This document shows, piece after piece, positions 11,597 to 22,903 of a DNA stretch of 64,000 nt. How positions within the stretch are numbered: the first letter of the stretch is position 1; each line of letters starts with the position of its first letter. Made by a program: the position numbers and the translations under genes. The DNA is from Gari tellinella (taxonomy: Eukaryota; Mollusca; Bivalvia; Cardiida; Psammobiidae), in contig OV277858.1 in NCBI GenBank assembly GCA_922989275.2, forward strand, positions 99,124,794 through 99,188,793, given 5' to 3'. A model generated the notes under the pieces. The model was not told where the DNA came from, made no database searches, and saw only the letters and a list, made by a program, of their open reading frames with translations.

Positions 11597-12073
11597 TTAA
11601 TCCATACATATGCATTTTTACGCCTTTTTAATTCATATCCCCCCCTACTGCATACCTGAAATACCGGTAATTCCAATTTATACAGTCATGAATATGCATC
11701 ATACAAAATATTTCCTATATCCTAGCTTAAAGCAGGCGGAAAGGCATATTCTGCTTTACTTTCAACCTGTTTTAACACAGTACCCCATAAATACACCTTT
11801 TTACGCTTTTTATTTATTCCTCTATTAGAGAAAATATCTCAAATTTAAACAGTCATGAACATGTATTATAAGAATTAATTTCTATATTATAGTAGATGGT
11901 AATTTAAAGCACGCTGAAAGTAAAGCAGAATGTGCCATAAGGCACATTCTGCTTTACTTTCAACCTGCTTTAAGTGGCCAACTATCTTCAAAACCAGAAA
12001 AGGCTATGGGGTAATGGGTTAAGTAGTCACCTGTCTTCAAAAACTAGAAACAGGCTATTGGGTAATGGGTTAA
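11597..12073 (+). mobile_element. Family A MITE, outer copy interrupted by another
   Basis: The left part (11597-11775) runs through its hairpin to CCTGTTTTAA. The rest, GTAGTCACCTGTCTTC to GGGTAATGGGTTAA, resumes at 12023. The gap is filled by the next entry. Confidence 0.85.
11772..12022 (+). mobile_element. Family A MITE, inserted inside a family A MITE
   Basis: TTAACACAGTACCCCATAAA to GGGTAATGGGTTAA, inserted in the TTAA at the foot of the outer hairpin. Removing one TTAA plus the insert rebuilds the normal outer element. Confidence 0.85.
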
Positions 12074-12121
12074 ATAAGATTTAAAACTGGTTACAGTCTG
12101 ATTATTTCTACACAAACCCAC

Positions 12122-12448
12122 CTCTGAGTCCCAGTCTGATTCTCCAGCTTCCTGTTCCTCTTCACCATCATCATCATCATCATCATCTCTAGGAGAAGGC
12201 TCCATCACTACGGCTGCTATAACAGTCTTCTGTGCAGCAGAGTTTGTACTGAGTGTGGGTGTTTCTGGAGTGTCACGTGACCTGGAGGAGGGTGTGTCTC
12301 TCTCTGTTTCTGGCGTCTGATTGGTTGGTTTGACACTGAAGGATGTAACAGCATCATTGATTTGATCCTGAATTGACACCTCTTTCACCTCATCCTCCTC
12401 CTCTTCTTCTTCATCTTCATCGAAATCAACAACACCTGGACTTGTTGC
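12122..12448 (-). CDS. Exon 12: acidic exon with SDWDSE
   Basis: 327 nt, 109 codons, phase 0 on both sides, acceptor CTCCTTATAG, donor GAG followed by GTGGGT. It begins ATSPGVVDFDEDEEEEEE, has a Thr/Pro/Ser middle (TPSSRSRDTPETPTLS), a run of seven Asp, and ends GESDWDSE, the third Trp-Asp-Ser motif. Both the Glu and the Asp runs come from short codon repeats that could vary in length between individuals. Confidence 0.85.
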
Positions 12449-12572
12449 CTATAAGGAGAGAAGTAATTTGAAACATTGTTAATGTCAAACCTGTGAACCA
12501 GTTGCTATTCAATAACTAATTTATAGACAGATTACGGCTCACTGCTGGACAAAAGTAACAGAATAGCTTGCT

Positions 12573-13078
12573 TTAACCCATTACCCCATAAATACGCCTT
12601 TTTACCTCTTAATTGTTTTCCTCCACTGTAGAAAATAGTTGCAATTTAAACAATCATGAATATGTATAATAAAAAATATTCTATATTCTAGAAGATGTTA
12701 GCTAAAGCAGTCGTATTCTGCTTTACTTTCAATCTGCTTTAGGTGATCACCTGTCTTCAAAACTAGAAACTGGCTTATTTACCATTTATTTCTCCACTAA
12801 AGAAAATAGTTCCAATTTTTATACAGTCATGAATATACGCAATAAGAAATTTCTTACAGCCTAGCAGATTTAAAGCAAGTTGAAAGTAAAGCAGAATGTA
12901 TACTAAGGCACATTCTTTAAGCTACCATCTTTTAGAATATACAAAATATTTCTTATGATACATAATCATGACTATAAAGTGGAACTATTTTCTTCAGGGG
13001 AGGAAAATTTTCAATGCGTAAAAAAAGAGTGATCATTTGTTTTTAAAACTAGAAATACTGTATCGGGCAATGGTTTGG
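12573..13078 (+). mobile_element. Two joined, damaged family A MITEs
   Basis: One begins TTAACCCATTACCCCATAAA and runs to GAAACTGGCTTATTTACC at about 12782. A second, starting inside at ATTTATTTCTCC, runs to about 13078 with eroded ends. Confidence 0.6.
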
Positions 13079-13308
13079 GGAACCACTTGTAGGGATTCTT
13101 TTTCAAAATCAATATTCTCTATGACTTATTTAATAGTACATAGAAGCATTTTTATATTGAATAGATAATGGATAAAAGTTATTTAAAGCAATTCTATCAT
13201 CGAATGGGTAAAGTTGAAATTACCTGCATGTAAACATTAGATATAGCTTTGTTCAACTTAGTGAAATGGAGGCAGAAGACTGTCTGTACAAATAAAGATA
13301 ACTTTGAC

Positions 13309-13549
13309 TTAACTCATTACCCAAAGCCTGTTTCTAGTTGTGAAGACAGGCGACCACTTATAGATGGTTGAAGGTAAAGAAGAATGTGCCTTAAGGCACG
13401 TTCTGCGTTACTTTAATTCAGTCTACATTAAGCTACTATCTGCTAGGATATAGAAAATATTTTTTATGGTAAATAAATTGGAATTGTTTTCTTCAGTGGA
13501 GGAATAGATTAAATTTGCTAAAAGACGCCTCTATGGGGGAAAAGGTTAA
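13309..13549 (-). mobile_element. Family A MITE
   Basis: TTAACTCATTACCC to GGGGGAAAAGGTTAA; hairpin somewhat diverged. Confidence 0.75.
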
Positions 13550-13596
13550 GTGAGATTGTCTCACTTTGAGTTATCAAGATTTTACTGAATTTTATA

Positions 13597-13828
13597 TTAA
13601 CCCATTACCCTATAGCCTGTTTCTAGTTTTGAAGATATGTGACCACTTAAAGCAGGTTGAAAGTAAAGCAGAATGTGCCTTTAGGCACATTCTGCTTTAC
13701 TTTCAGCCTGCTTTAAGCTATATTTCTTATCATTTTTATTTGTTACAGTATGAATTGAAACTATTTTCTTCAGTAGAGGAATTCATTAAAGGCGTAAAGG
13801 TGTATTTTTTTCTGGGGTAATGGGATAA
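13597..13828 (-). mobile_element. Family A MITE at a splice donor
   Basis: TTAACCCATTACCCTATAGC to GGGGTAATGGGATAA. The end lies 10 bases from the donor of exon 11. Confidence 0.8.
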
Positions 13829-13838
13829 GTATACATAC

Positions 13839-13913
13839 CTCTCCATGTAAGATAGCTTCATCTCTGGGTGTTCTAGGTGTATAGGCTTCCTCTGTAGAAT
13901 CCCACTGACTTGT
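13839..13913 (-). CDS. Exon 11: SQWDSTEE and TPRTPRDE
   Basis: 75 nt, 25 codons, phase 0 on both sides, acceptor GTTTCAG, donor GAG followed by GTATGT. It combines the second Trp-Asp-Ser motif with a TPRTPRDE motif. A family A MITE ends about 10 bases into the following intron. Confidence 0.85.
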
Positions 13914-13934
13914 CTGAAACCAACAGATCTCATT

Positions 13935-14430
13935 AAACAACCTGATTTTCTACTACATAAACATGTAATTAGAAATTGATTTGATTTCAGGTCCTGTGCT
14001 CACAAACCAGTCTCTGGTTTTGGAAGAAATTGTGTAATCCATAAAGAAGTTAAGAAAATTGCAGAGCTTCACTTCTTTTCAGTAAAAAAAGAGCTCAAGC
14101 CGAATTTCATAAGCAAGAGACACACAAAATTATATCAGTCATGTGTAGTTAAAATGCCTAATTCTATACACTATTATTATGAAATTGTTACAAGAGCAAA
14201 GAAGAACATGTTCTAGAATATCTTGACTAATTTGAATCAAACAGATCCCAACTTAAACTAAAACTAAATTATGGATTGCTTAATATGAAATTTGTCCTAT
14301 TCTTATAAAATTATTTCCATACTGAAATCTATACAATACAGTGAATCAAAGCAAAGCTGAGTGAGACAATACATTAATGCTTGCTGAGCTATGCAGCTAA
14401 CAAAACAATCAGAACATAATTAACAGTCAA
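13935..14430. other. Intron without visible features
   Basis: AT-rich unique sequence; no hairpin, exon or repeat recognised. Confidence 0.5.
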
Positions 14431-14434
14431 GTCA

Positions 14435-14675
14435 CAGGGCTGCCATTTCTCCGGATTTTTCTTAAAACTTCAGATTTTTTTCCTGTACATGGTAGCTTAA
14501 AGCAGGCTGAAAGTAAAGCAGAATGCGCCTTAAGGCGCATTCTGCTTTACTTACAGCCTGCTTTAAGTAGTCGCATGTCAACAAAACAAGAAACAGGCTA
14601 TGGGGTAAAGGTATGATTCGTAAAATCGCACTTGAAAAATCTTAGGATTTTTCTTGTCAACTTATGTCAGCCCTG
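14435..14675. mobile_element. Family Q MITE (CAGGGCTG ends) with family A hairpin
   Basis: CAGGGCTGCCATTT to TATGTCAGCCCTG, flanked by AAGTCA on both sides (14429-14434, 14676-14681). Inner arms read CTTCAGATTTTTTTCC and AATCTTAGGATTTTTC. The centre is the family A hairpin followed by GAAACAGGCTATGGGGTAAA. Confidence 0.75.
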
Positions 14676-14715
14676 AAGTCAAGTTGATTCTAACAAGTAC
14701 AGGCACTGTGATTTT

Positions 14716-14965
14716 CTAACTCTTTGCATGCTGGGTAAGTTCTTTCTTCTGCAGTAATGTCGTTGGCTACGTACTGTTCTAAAAACGGATTTTTCAAACT
14801 TTCTTTTCAAAACAGGGTCAGAGTTTCAAACAATTTGGATCCTGATAAGATGCTGCATAATGCAGCATCTCATCAGGATCCAAACTGTTTGCAAAAGTTT
14901 TCATTGTTTCACTGATACTTTGCTATCAGTTAGTCTTTTAAATTTGAGTTTCAAAACAATTAGGT
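14716..14965. mobile_element. Family J MITE, right end unclear
   Basis: TAACTCTTTGCATGCTGGG at the left, hairpin GTTTCAAACAATTTGGATCC... CATCAGGATCCAAACTGTTTG in the middle; right end eroded. Confidence 0.6.
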
Positions 14966-15486
14966 AGAGGGGTTCTTGATTCAAATGTATGAGGTTTGGA
15001 TAATTATATGAGCAGTAACCGGTATGTCTCTTTCCGCCATACAGAAACACTATTTCAAGCCTTTACCCATCTTTATGAAAAATAAAGTTTCAAATATGCA
15101 CAGAAAACAGCCACTATGCATCCTGACATATGGCTGCTGAAAGCAGGCTGAAAGTAAAGCATACAGCTTTAAGAATTTTCTACTTTTACTTACTTACCAC
15201 TTGTCTTAAAAACAATGAATGCTGAAAGTTTCTATGAAAGAAATGGTTAAATGGCTTTGTCTCTGACTCAATAAATATTATTGTTGGTAGATTTTAAAAT
15301 AAAGGGTGCAAAATGGGTTAGAAATAATGAATATATGTTACATGTATAAACAAAATGTTATAAAGGATATAAACAATACAGTTAAACCTGCAATGATCTG
15401 TCATTTAATGCAAAAACACGGAATCTCTTGAGATAGGCGACTGTTTAAATGCATGACTAATGTTATGCTTTAAACTGCTACCTGCT

Positions 15487-15743
15487 TTAACCCTTTACTA
15501 CATAAATGCTTATTTTTATGCCTTTAATCTATTCCTCCACTGAAGAAAAAAGTTCCAATTTATGCAGTCAAGATATGTGATGTAAGAAATATTTTCTATA
15601 TTCTAGCAGAAGGCTGATGGTAGCTTAAAGCAGGCTGAAAGTAGAGCAGAATGCACCTTACAACACTTTCTGCTTTACTTTCACCCTGCTTTCAGTGGTC
15701 ACCTGTCTTCCTAACAAGAAACAGGCTATGAAGTAAAGGGTTA
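15487..15743 (+). mobile_element. Family A MITE
   Basis: TTAACCCTTTACTACATAAA to GAAGTAAAGGGTTA with hairpin. Confidence 0.75.
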
Positions 15744-15891
15744 CAGATTCCTAATCCATTTCATTTAAATGGTTATAACTCAAGATAGGGTTGATGCAAG
15801 TATGTTATAATAATGCAAAATACAGTGCAAATATTAAATGAAAATGGAATGATAATGAAGTCAGGCACTAATAACAAGGAAAATTAGAGTA

Positions 15892-16308
15892 CAGAAAAAC
15901 CTCTCAATTAACTCTTTCCCCCCTAAAACTTTCAATGAATAATTCCAGTTTCCATCTTAGTCCATTTATGACTTTTAAGGGTTGTTTTTGTGAATGTTTG
16001 GCATTGTGACAAACAGTGAAGAACCTGATCAGAGGGCTCCTTTCAGAGCCCTCTGATCAGGGTCTTCACTGTTTGCATAGGACAAGTGTACTATTCACAT
16101 GTACACTGTTTGAAAAGCACGCCTATATGCGGGACTAGGGTTCAAAGAGTTAAGACCATGATGTCACTTTCACAGTTTTAAAGGCAGGCGATGTTTAAAG
16201 CAAGATGAAAGTAAAGCAGAAAACACTTTCTGCTTTACTTCCATCTTGCTTTAAGCTGTCACCTGCATTTAATACCATACAATTGTTGGTGATTGAGATG
16301 TTTTACTG
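15892..16308. mobile_element. Family H-type MITE interrupted by a family C MITE
   Basis: TA then CAGAAAAACCTCTCAA, a gap filled by the next entry, then GACCATGATGTCAC, the hairpin TTTAAAGCAAGATG...CATCTTGCTTTAAG, and GAGATGTTTTACTG then TA. Confidence 0.75.
15908..16153 (+). mobile_element. Family C MITE inserted in a family H MITE
   Basis: TTAACTCTTTCCCCCC to GGGTTCAAAGAGTTAA. Hairpin stem: GTGACAAACAGTGAAG...CTTCACTGTTTG with AGAGGGCTCC/GGAGCCCTCT in the loop arms. The host sequence is split at TTAA. Confidence 0.85.
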
Positions 16309-16465
16309 TAAACACATCAAACTAGCAGAGATAAGTATAACAAAATTCTGGACTGAACAAATCAACAGGCTGAAAGACTGTAAAAAGAACATATACATGT
16401 GTGTTATGGGTAATGTGAACAGTACATGAACTAAGGAAATGATCTGAATGTCAGCTGGTAAGGAG

Positions 16466-16676
16466 TTAAGGTTGAGGACCCCTCATTAGATCAAACCAAA
16501 ATCGGTACTCTACGTACGGCAATTGGGCATTTTCTTCAACTAACAGCCTATCACACACTACGATTGAGCATGGTTCTGAATGGGCAGACAGTTAACAAGA
16601 ATGGCCAATTGCTCTCCGTAGAGTACCGTCATTGGCTCAATCTCATTAGGAGTCCTCAACCTTAAATTTCTGTTAA
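16466..16676. mobile_element. TTAA-flanked MITE with GGTTGAGGAC ends
   Basis: TTAA, GGTTGAGGACCCCTCATTAG, a TACTCTACGTACGGCAATTG / CAATTGCTCTCCGTAGAGTA inner pair, then GAGTCCTCAACC, TTAA. Single copy in this window. Confidence 0.7.
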
Positions 16677-16806
16677 GTAACCTTTCAATGAAGAATTATA
16701 TATATAATGGAGATGTTTTTTTACAGGTTGCTGGTTAATGCAGGAAGAAAGTAATGCAGAAAGCCCATCAAGGAGCTATATTGCTGTTGCTCTGCAGCAA
16801 GCTGCT

Positions 16807-17047
16807 CCCCAATAGAAGCGACTTTTAGCGCATTCAATTTATTCCTCCGCTGAAGAAAATAGTCCCAAATTATACAGTCATGAATATAATTCATAAGAAT
16901 TATTTTCAGTTTCCTTGCAGATTATAGCTTAAAGCAGGCTGAAAGTAAAGCAGAATGTGCCTTCAGGCACATTCTGCTTTACTTTCAACCTGCTTTAAGT
17001 AGCCACCTATCTTCAAAACTAGAAACAGGCTATGGGGTAAAGGGTTA
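16807..17047 (+). mobile_element. Family A MITE, left end lost
   Basis: Hairpin intact; right end GGGGTAAAGGGTTAA present. The left 20 or so bases are replaced by GCTGCTCCCCAATAG. Confidence 0.7.
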
Positions 17048-17269
17048 AGCTGTCACTGTTAACCCATTCAGCCATATTGACTCATTGCACAATAGTCTAA
17101 TACTGACTCATTTTGACACACTTTATTCCACTAGCTTGTATTGAGATAAGCATTGATAATTGTTTATCGCTTATGAGTTAATGGGTAGAAATATCCATAC
17201 AGCTTCTACTGAAAGGTTACTCAGCACAACTTTCAAATACTGGACAATTAATACTGGAATTATCAACAG

Positions 17270-17414
17270 GCCTCAATGGTATAAAGAGTTTTGAGTTAAG
17301 TCTGAGATCATTCTGAAGCTTTTGATTGGTCAAATTTGAGCTTATGCTCAAATCTGACCAATCAAAATGCTTGAGAACGATCTCAGACTCAACTCAAACT
17401 CTTTAAAACCTTGG
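17270..17414. mobile_element. Family G palindrome
   Basis: About 145 bp that fold back over nearly the whole length: TTTTGATTGGTCAAATTTGAG faces TCAAATCTGACCAATCAAAA, with AAAGAGTTTTGAGTTAAG and CTCAACTCAAACTCTTTAA outside. Confidence 0.75.
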
Positions 17415-17477
17415 ACCCTGGAGTAGTTATCAACTGGACACATGTTACAACACAGCAAACTCAAAACTCGTTTATGT

Positions 17478-17512
17478 GAGATCAATCAATCAATCAATCA
17501 TGTGAGATACAG
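17478..17512. repeat. Short TCAA tetranucleotide run
   Basis: ATCAATCAATCAATCAATCA between two TGTGAGAT copies, just downstream of exon 10. Confidence 0.6.
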
Positions 17513-17539
17513 TGAGTGTCACCACAGCACATCAATCAC

Positions 17540-18703
17540 CTCCTCCCCATCTTCTTCCTCCAGTGAAGCCTGATCCTCCATTGTATCCGCTGTCGTAGGC
17601 TCAACGCTTGCACGGTTAATAAAATCTTCACCTGAAGCAACCATCTGTCGCTTTGAAAAAGTGGTTGGAGATTCTAAGGCAAGCGCTCTAGCAACTTCTT
17701 TATCTGAGGCTAAACTCAGGCTCTCTGCTTTGTTGCCCTTCTTCAACAGATTCTTTGGAGAATACTTCAAAGGTTTCTTTGTTTTGGTCTTCTTCTTGTT
17801 GAAATCTTCATGGATAGAGACTGTGTCTACTGTATCCGAGTCTGTCTCTGCCTCTGTTGTACTCGGCTCATATTCAAACATGCATTTCGGGGCTTTATTT
17901 CTATCCATGACCTGGAACTCTCCAGAGTGAATGGATTTAGATGAGGACTTATCTCTGCCCTCGCTATGACTCCGCTCTTTCTCCTCTTTAATACTTGTAG
18001 TATCAGCGTGGGATTCTTGTGAGCTTTGTTTCTTCAATATCTTAGCTTTGGCTACATTCTCTATGTTTTCATAGTAGTGCATCTCTTCCTTTACGATACT
18101 GTCTACTTCAAACTCATCATCAGCATGACCGTCATCTTCATCCATACTGCCATGGGCATCTGTTTCCTCTGCCTTGTTGTCAGCAAGGTTCTCCTTCGTT
18201 ACCCCAGCAGCCTGGGACTGTGAGCCACTGACTGTTATCTTGTCTGTTAGACTATTGACATCATCAGAGGAGACAATGCTTACTTTACTGGCCAGGGTGT
18301 CAGTGTTACCAACATTGCTGACTTTATCAGCTGTGTCCTCACCCGACTCAACATGATCCCGTATCTTGATTTGATCACTTCCTGAGTCCGTCTTGGAAAA
18401 TCTCTTAACACTTATCTGTGTTTTCATAGTATTGTCTGACCGCTGGCTGCTGTCACTCACTTCTGTCTTCTCTTCTTCAATTATCGTCATGGCAACGGGT
18501 GCATCCAAGGCACCACTACTTGACCTTGACCCATGCAAGCTCCAGTCAGTAGATTCATTCAACTCCTTGATTTCTAATAGGTTGATTTCTCCTGTGTTGG
18601 CAAGAATATCCTCTGCTTGTTCGTTATCATGTGTGATATCTACAGTGGTTGCTCCCACGCTGTCAGGTATTTCCTCAGCTTCGTCATCTGTGTGGTGTTC
18701 CTC
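17540..18703 (-). CDS. Exon 10: 388-codon Ser/Asp/Glu/Lys-rich exon
   Basis: The largest exon, 1,164 nt. The acceptor TTGCTACACCAG sets the start at EEHHTDDEAEE; the frame is open throughout. The text is low in hydrophobic residues and rich in Ser, Asp, Glu, Lys and Thr, with QSSQESHAD, KKKTKTKKPLKYSPK and many casein-kinase-like acidic Ser sites. It should be disordered. A Lys-rich patch lies about two thirds along. The frame would stop 18 nt further on (VIDVLW then stop); a phase-0 donor, GAGGAG followed by GTGATT, removes that stop and fits the phase-0 exon at 13839. If that donor is not used, this is an alternative last exon. Confidence 0.85.
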
Positions 18704-18898
18704 CTGGTGTAGCAAAAGTCAGCTTGATTTAATAGTTATATTTACACATACAGTATTTTCAACAAAGAAATCAGAGCAAATCATTCACAAAGGTTAATCC
18801 CAAGTGTTCAATGTTGTACATGCATAAAATAGACGGCAAAAGCAAATGATACTGTCAAATCCTTATTAATCGACCTTTCTTTAAGAAAGCATATACCG

Positions 18899-19073
18899 GT
18901 ACTGTAAAACCTCTCTGTTACCACCACTAAAACAAAGGCTAATTGATTGTAAAAAAGACAGGTGACAGCTAAAGGAGCTTTCTGTTTTACATTCACCCTG
19001 CTTTAAGCAGTCACCTGTCTTAAACACCTAATAATTAACACAACTTAGTGGTGGTAATAGAGAGGTTTTACTG
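18899..19073. mobile_element. Family H MITE, one arm shortened
   Basis: TACTGTAAAACCTCTCTGTTA to TAATAGAGAGGTTTTACTG; left hairpin arm is partly deleted. Confidence 0.7.
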
Positions 19074-19500
19074 AAAATAGTAAATCACAAACAGGTTACT
19101 GCTAAATGCTGGATACAGATAATGCAGAAAGCTCCACAAGCACTTTCTGCATTATTCTTATCCTGCATTAACCCATTAACCCATAAATATGCCTTTTTAC
19201 GTCTTTAATTCTTCTACTGAAGAAAATATTTTCCAATTTTTACTGTCACAAATAAAAATCATACAAAATATTTAGTATATTCTAGCAGATAATAGCTTAA
19301 AGCAGGCTGAAAGTAAAGCAAAATGCGCCATAAGGCGCATTTTGCTTTACTTTCAACCTGCTTTAAGGTCACATTTCTTTAAAACTAGAAACAGGCTAAT
19401 GGGTAATGGGTTAAGCAACCACTTGAATAAGAGACTTATAAAAGCAATGTATGGAATGGTCGCTTATTACAGGTTTGACTGTATATCTTTCAACATGCAA
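19074..19500. mobile_element. Family P hairpin element split by a family A MITE
   Basis: Hairpin AATGCAGAAAGCTCC... CTTTCTGCATTATTC... TCCTGCATTAA at 19115-19171 continues with GCAACCACTTGAATAAGAG after 19414. The element seems to close with CTTATTACAGGTTTGACTG, TA at about 19482. Confidence 0.6.
19168..19414 (+). mobile_element. Family A MITE inserted in a family P hairpin
   Basis: TTAACCCATTAACCCATAAA to GGGTAATGGGTTAA, placed at the TTAA that ends CCTGCATTAA of the host. Confidence 0.8.
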
Positions 19501-19634
19501 ACCCATCTCCATTAAAACACTGCCCAAATTTTTACATCCCTACTGTTTTATATTTCTTCATTTCTTGAACCTATTGCACCTAGTGTTTTCAAAAAATACC
19601 ATATTATGGTTGTAAGAAGATTTCATTACGAAAT

Positions 19635-19840
19635 ACAGTAGAACCTCTCTATTACAACCAGTGAAAAGAAGGCTAATTGTCAGTATAAAATACATGTTAC
19701 AGCTTAAAACAGTGTGAAAGTGAAACAGAAAGCTCCTACAGGAGCTTTCTGTTTCACTTTCACATTGCTTTAAGCAGTCACCTGTCTTAAACGATTAATA
19801 TTTGACACAGCTTAACCGTCGTAATAGAGAGGTTATACTG
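19635..19840. mobile_element. Family H MITE
   Basis: TA, CAGTAGAACCTCTCTATTA, perfect GAAACAGAAAGCTCCTACAG hairpin, TAATAGAGAGGTTATACTG, TA. Confidence 0.85.
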
Positions 19841-19983
19841 TACAAGTCATAAATATCAAGAACCTTGAGCAGTGCATTACCTCCCCTGTTAGTGTTGATC
19901 TACAAACCATTCTTAACATGCTTCCAAATACCACAAAAAACTTATCACCCCTGAAACTATTAATCAACATTTCCTGTTTCCAA

Positions 19984-20238
19984 TTGACCCATTACCCCAT
20001 AAATACGCCTTTTTACGACTTTCAATTATTCCTCCATCGAAGAAAATAGTTCCAATTTAAACAGTCATGAATATACATGTATCATCAAAAATATTTTCTA
20101 TTTTCTAGAATATGGTAACTTAAAGCAGACTGAAAGTAAAGCAGAATGCTCCTGGGGGCGCATTCTGCTTTACTTTCAACCTGCTTTAAGCGGTCACCTA
20201 TTTTCAAAACTTAAATCAGGCTATGGGGTAATGGGTTA
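19984..20238 (+). mobile_element. Family A MITE
   Basis: TTGACCCATTACCCCATAAA to GGGGTAATGGGTTAT; the loop is GC-rich (CTCCTGGGGGCG). Confidence 0.8.
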
Positions 20239-20276
20239 TGTCTTATATAGTCCAAGAAAGCCCCAATCTCATACAT

Positions 20277-20556
20277 AAATGCCCCTGTGAAAAGTGTTCA
20301 AAATGTTTAGATCATTCGTGAACATTAAATGGCCACTTGTAGAGCTTTAAGAAATACTGCACATTCTACAAAAGGAGTTAAAAAACTTTTGTAATTCTAG
20401 AACAATTATGGCCGGTATACAAAGCCATCGAATTTCTGGAATTTTTACAGATGATTATTCATGAACGTTAAATGGTCTCTTTTTGAGTTGTTCATGAAGA
20501 TTTAAAAAATATTATGGAATAGTTCTAGAGTAATTCAATAACTTCCCACAGGGGCA
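20277..20556. mobile_element. MITE with ATGCCCCTGTG ends
   Basis: AATGCCCCTGTGAAAAGT at the left and ACTTCCCACAGGGGCAAT at the right, 16 of 18 bases inverted matches. Inside, CATTCGTGAACATTAAATGG recurs as ATTCATGAACGTTAAATGG. Confidence 0.6.
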
Positions 20557-20994
20557 ATATCAATCACACTTAAGCGGGTCCAGCATTTACCGTATAAAAG
20601 ACATATGTCTTAACTTGGATATACTCTTGAGCATGTTTTAGTAGAATTATTGGCAATTCTATGAGGAATGGAACTCTCACATATGGCAAACTTTGTAGAC
20701 TCAAATATGACACATTTCCATTTTTATCTGAGTCAACCCTGTTTGCCAACAATTTCTATAGTAAATATGCCCCCGAAATTTTGTTCTTAAAACAGTATAC
20801 ATGTATTTTGAATTCTCTTCCGTACTAAAATGTTGTTCAAAAATTTATCATTATACCAATTATTTTTGGATTCTATACTGTTTCACATATAAAAATGTAT
20901 ATACTTTCTTGTTAAATAGTCAGTCAAATTTGTGTAGAATGGCCATTTTTATAAAGAACAGTAAATATACTGTATATGAAAAGGAGCTAACTTA

Positions 20995-21050
20995 ATGCAG
21001 ATGAAAGGAACACAGAGAGCTGTCTGCATTAACTCTGATCTGCATTAAGT
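20995..21050. repeat. Family P-like hairpin
   Basis: CTTAATGCAGATGAAAGGA facing TCTGATCTGCATTAAG. Confidence 0.6.
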
Positions 21051-21095
21051 TGCAAACTGTATTAAAATTTCATTTTCTTCTGAATGGTTGGTCAC

Positions 21096-21324
21096 TTAAC
21101 CCATTTTATGCGGGATGCACTTTTAGGTGTACCTCTAGGCAAACAGTTTTGATCTCAGATCAGGCCCCACATTGTGGGGCCTGATCTGAGATCAAAACTG
21201 TTTGCTGCTAAGTCAATATTCTATCAGAAACTGTTAAAATCCTTTGCAAATATTTGAGTGCTACCCGCTGCAGACGTACATTTTAAAATGGCCGCCAAAT
21301 ATAACCCAGCATACAATGGGTTAA
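21096..21324 (+). mobile_element. Family F MITE
   Basis: TTAACCCATTTTATGCGGG to CAGCATACAATGGGTTAA. The hairpin is perfect: CAAACAGTTTTGATCTCAG ... CTGAGATCAAAACTGTTTG around CCCCACATTGTGGGG. Confidence 0.85.
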
Positions 21325-21539
21325 ATACCAGTAATACATGTACAAATTTGGCTGAGAAGATAAGCCATTAGAAGCTTCAAATAAGGGAAAGTTTTCCAGA
21401 CACCAAAGTCTTATAATCCAAACCCTTTTTTTCCCCTTTTCTTTTTTTGCCCCAGAGACCTTCCTACTTTGCCCCAGTTCTGGGGCTTAATTGTCATAGT
21501 GAATCTTTTCTGTTTTTAGAGTAAGATTATCCCCTCTGC

Positions 21540-21730
21540 CAAAAAACTACAAGGAAGGCGGGTCGGTGGTTTTGATCCCATGCGCTGCCTTGCAGCAAAT
21601 GAGATTAGCCCAAATTATCTTCCTGAAATCATCATCATTTCATCTCATCATCCCTCATCATTTATCGGCGCTATATGACCCATTTTGTGTCGCAGTGCCG
21701 TAAAACCCAACTCATCCATCCATCTAAACC
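21540..21730 (+). mobile_element. SINE-like fragment
   Basis: GGCGGGTCGGTGGTTTTGATCCC resembles a tRNA B box, followed by a CATCATC-rich stretch and GTGCCGTAAAACCCAACTC then ATCC repeats. A similar tail occurs near 63640. Confidence 0.5.
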
Positions 21731-21978
21731 CTTTTTGTGACCACTTATTAGAATTATCTCTTTGAGGTGTCTCTCAAGAGTACAGTCATTCGAGTGTTAA
21801 CAACAAATGGTTTGGTACAGAGATAAAATGGAAAGTACTGAAAGTGTTCACTTCCTTTTATCTGAAGCCCCATGTAAGCTCAGATATGGAAAGAAGAATA
21901 CAGAATAATAGAATCAGTACAGGTCATGCCATGCTTATAATGCTTATAACAGAATAGTCCTGTGAATGCAAAACTAAT

Positions 21979-22211
21979 TTAACCCTTTACTTCATTGAAA
22001 CATATTTTTACACATTTAATTCATTCCTCCACTAAAGGAAATAGTTCCAATTAATATGTAGTCATGAATATGCACCATAAGAAATATCTAAGCGGATGGT
22101 TGCTTAAAGCAGGCTGAAAGTTAAGGCGCATTCTGATTTACTTTCAGTCTGCTTTAAGTGGTCACCTATCTACAATACTAGAGACAGGCTATATATTGAG
22201 TAAAGGACTAA
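21979..22211 (+). mobile_element. Family A MITE
   Basis: TTAACCCTTTACTTCATTG to GAGTAAAGGACTAA; hairpin loop shortened. Confidence 0.7.
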
Positions 22212-22542
22212 TTTACATTGTCTCTTATGAGGTAATTCCCTTGTTCCACAAATATTCAAAAAGTGTCAAACAGTGCAGACCCTGATCAGAAGGCTCTTTT
22301 AACTGGGGACACAGTATGCTATAGGTTTGCATTCACAAGAGTAAACCAGGTCCAGCCATATCATACTATAATGAATAATCATGTACATAAAGGTCTGTGT
22401 AGCTTGGGGGATTTCAATTGTAAGCCTAGCATCCTTGTTACATATTCTTTTATAAAATACATGCATGCTTGATACAAGGTTAAACTTCCATTACTATCTA
22501 TGAGACAGGCCTCTTTATAAGAGCAAGTAAACTTCAATATTC

Positions 22543-22774
22543 TTAACTCTTTCAACACTAAGCACCTCTTGGGGGTATCTGACTAAGGTTCCCTTGTGTA
22601 TCTTTCTAATTACCAAAACAAGAACCAGTCTACCGTACTTGGAATTCCTGGTAGTTTGAAAAATATTCGTCTAAATTAGCAAACAGTGTATACTCTGATC
22701 AGAAGGCTCCTCTAGGAGCCCTCTGATCTGGGTCTACACTGTTTGAAAATGGTCCATGGTGTTGATTGAGTTAA
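22543..22774 (+). mobile_element. Family B MITE
   Basis: TTAACTCTTTCAACACTAAG to GTGTTGATTGAGTTAA. Hairpin GCAAACAGTGTATACTCTG... GGGTCTACACTGTTTG. Confidence 0.75.
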
Positions 22775-22903
22775 TGAAATTAGAACCAATCATATGATGT
22801 AAAACAACATCAAGGTCACAGATAGAATTGAATGGAAGTTTTGCCTTTAATCTGTAAAGTCTGCCTACTACAATGACTCAAAATTAAGGTTTGTTTACAG
22901 TGT

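Noticed and set aside
17661..18797. Several plus-strand frames of 60-134 codons
   Set aside because: They are shadows of the large minus-strand exon.
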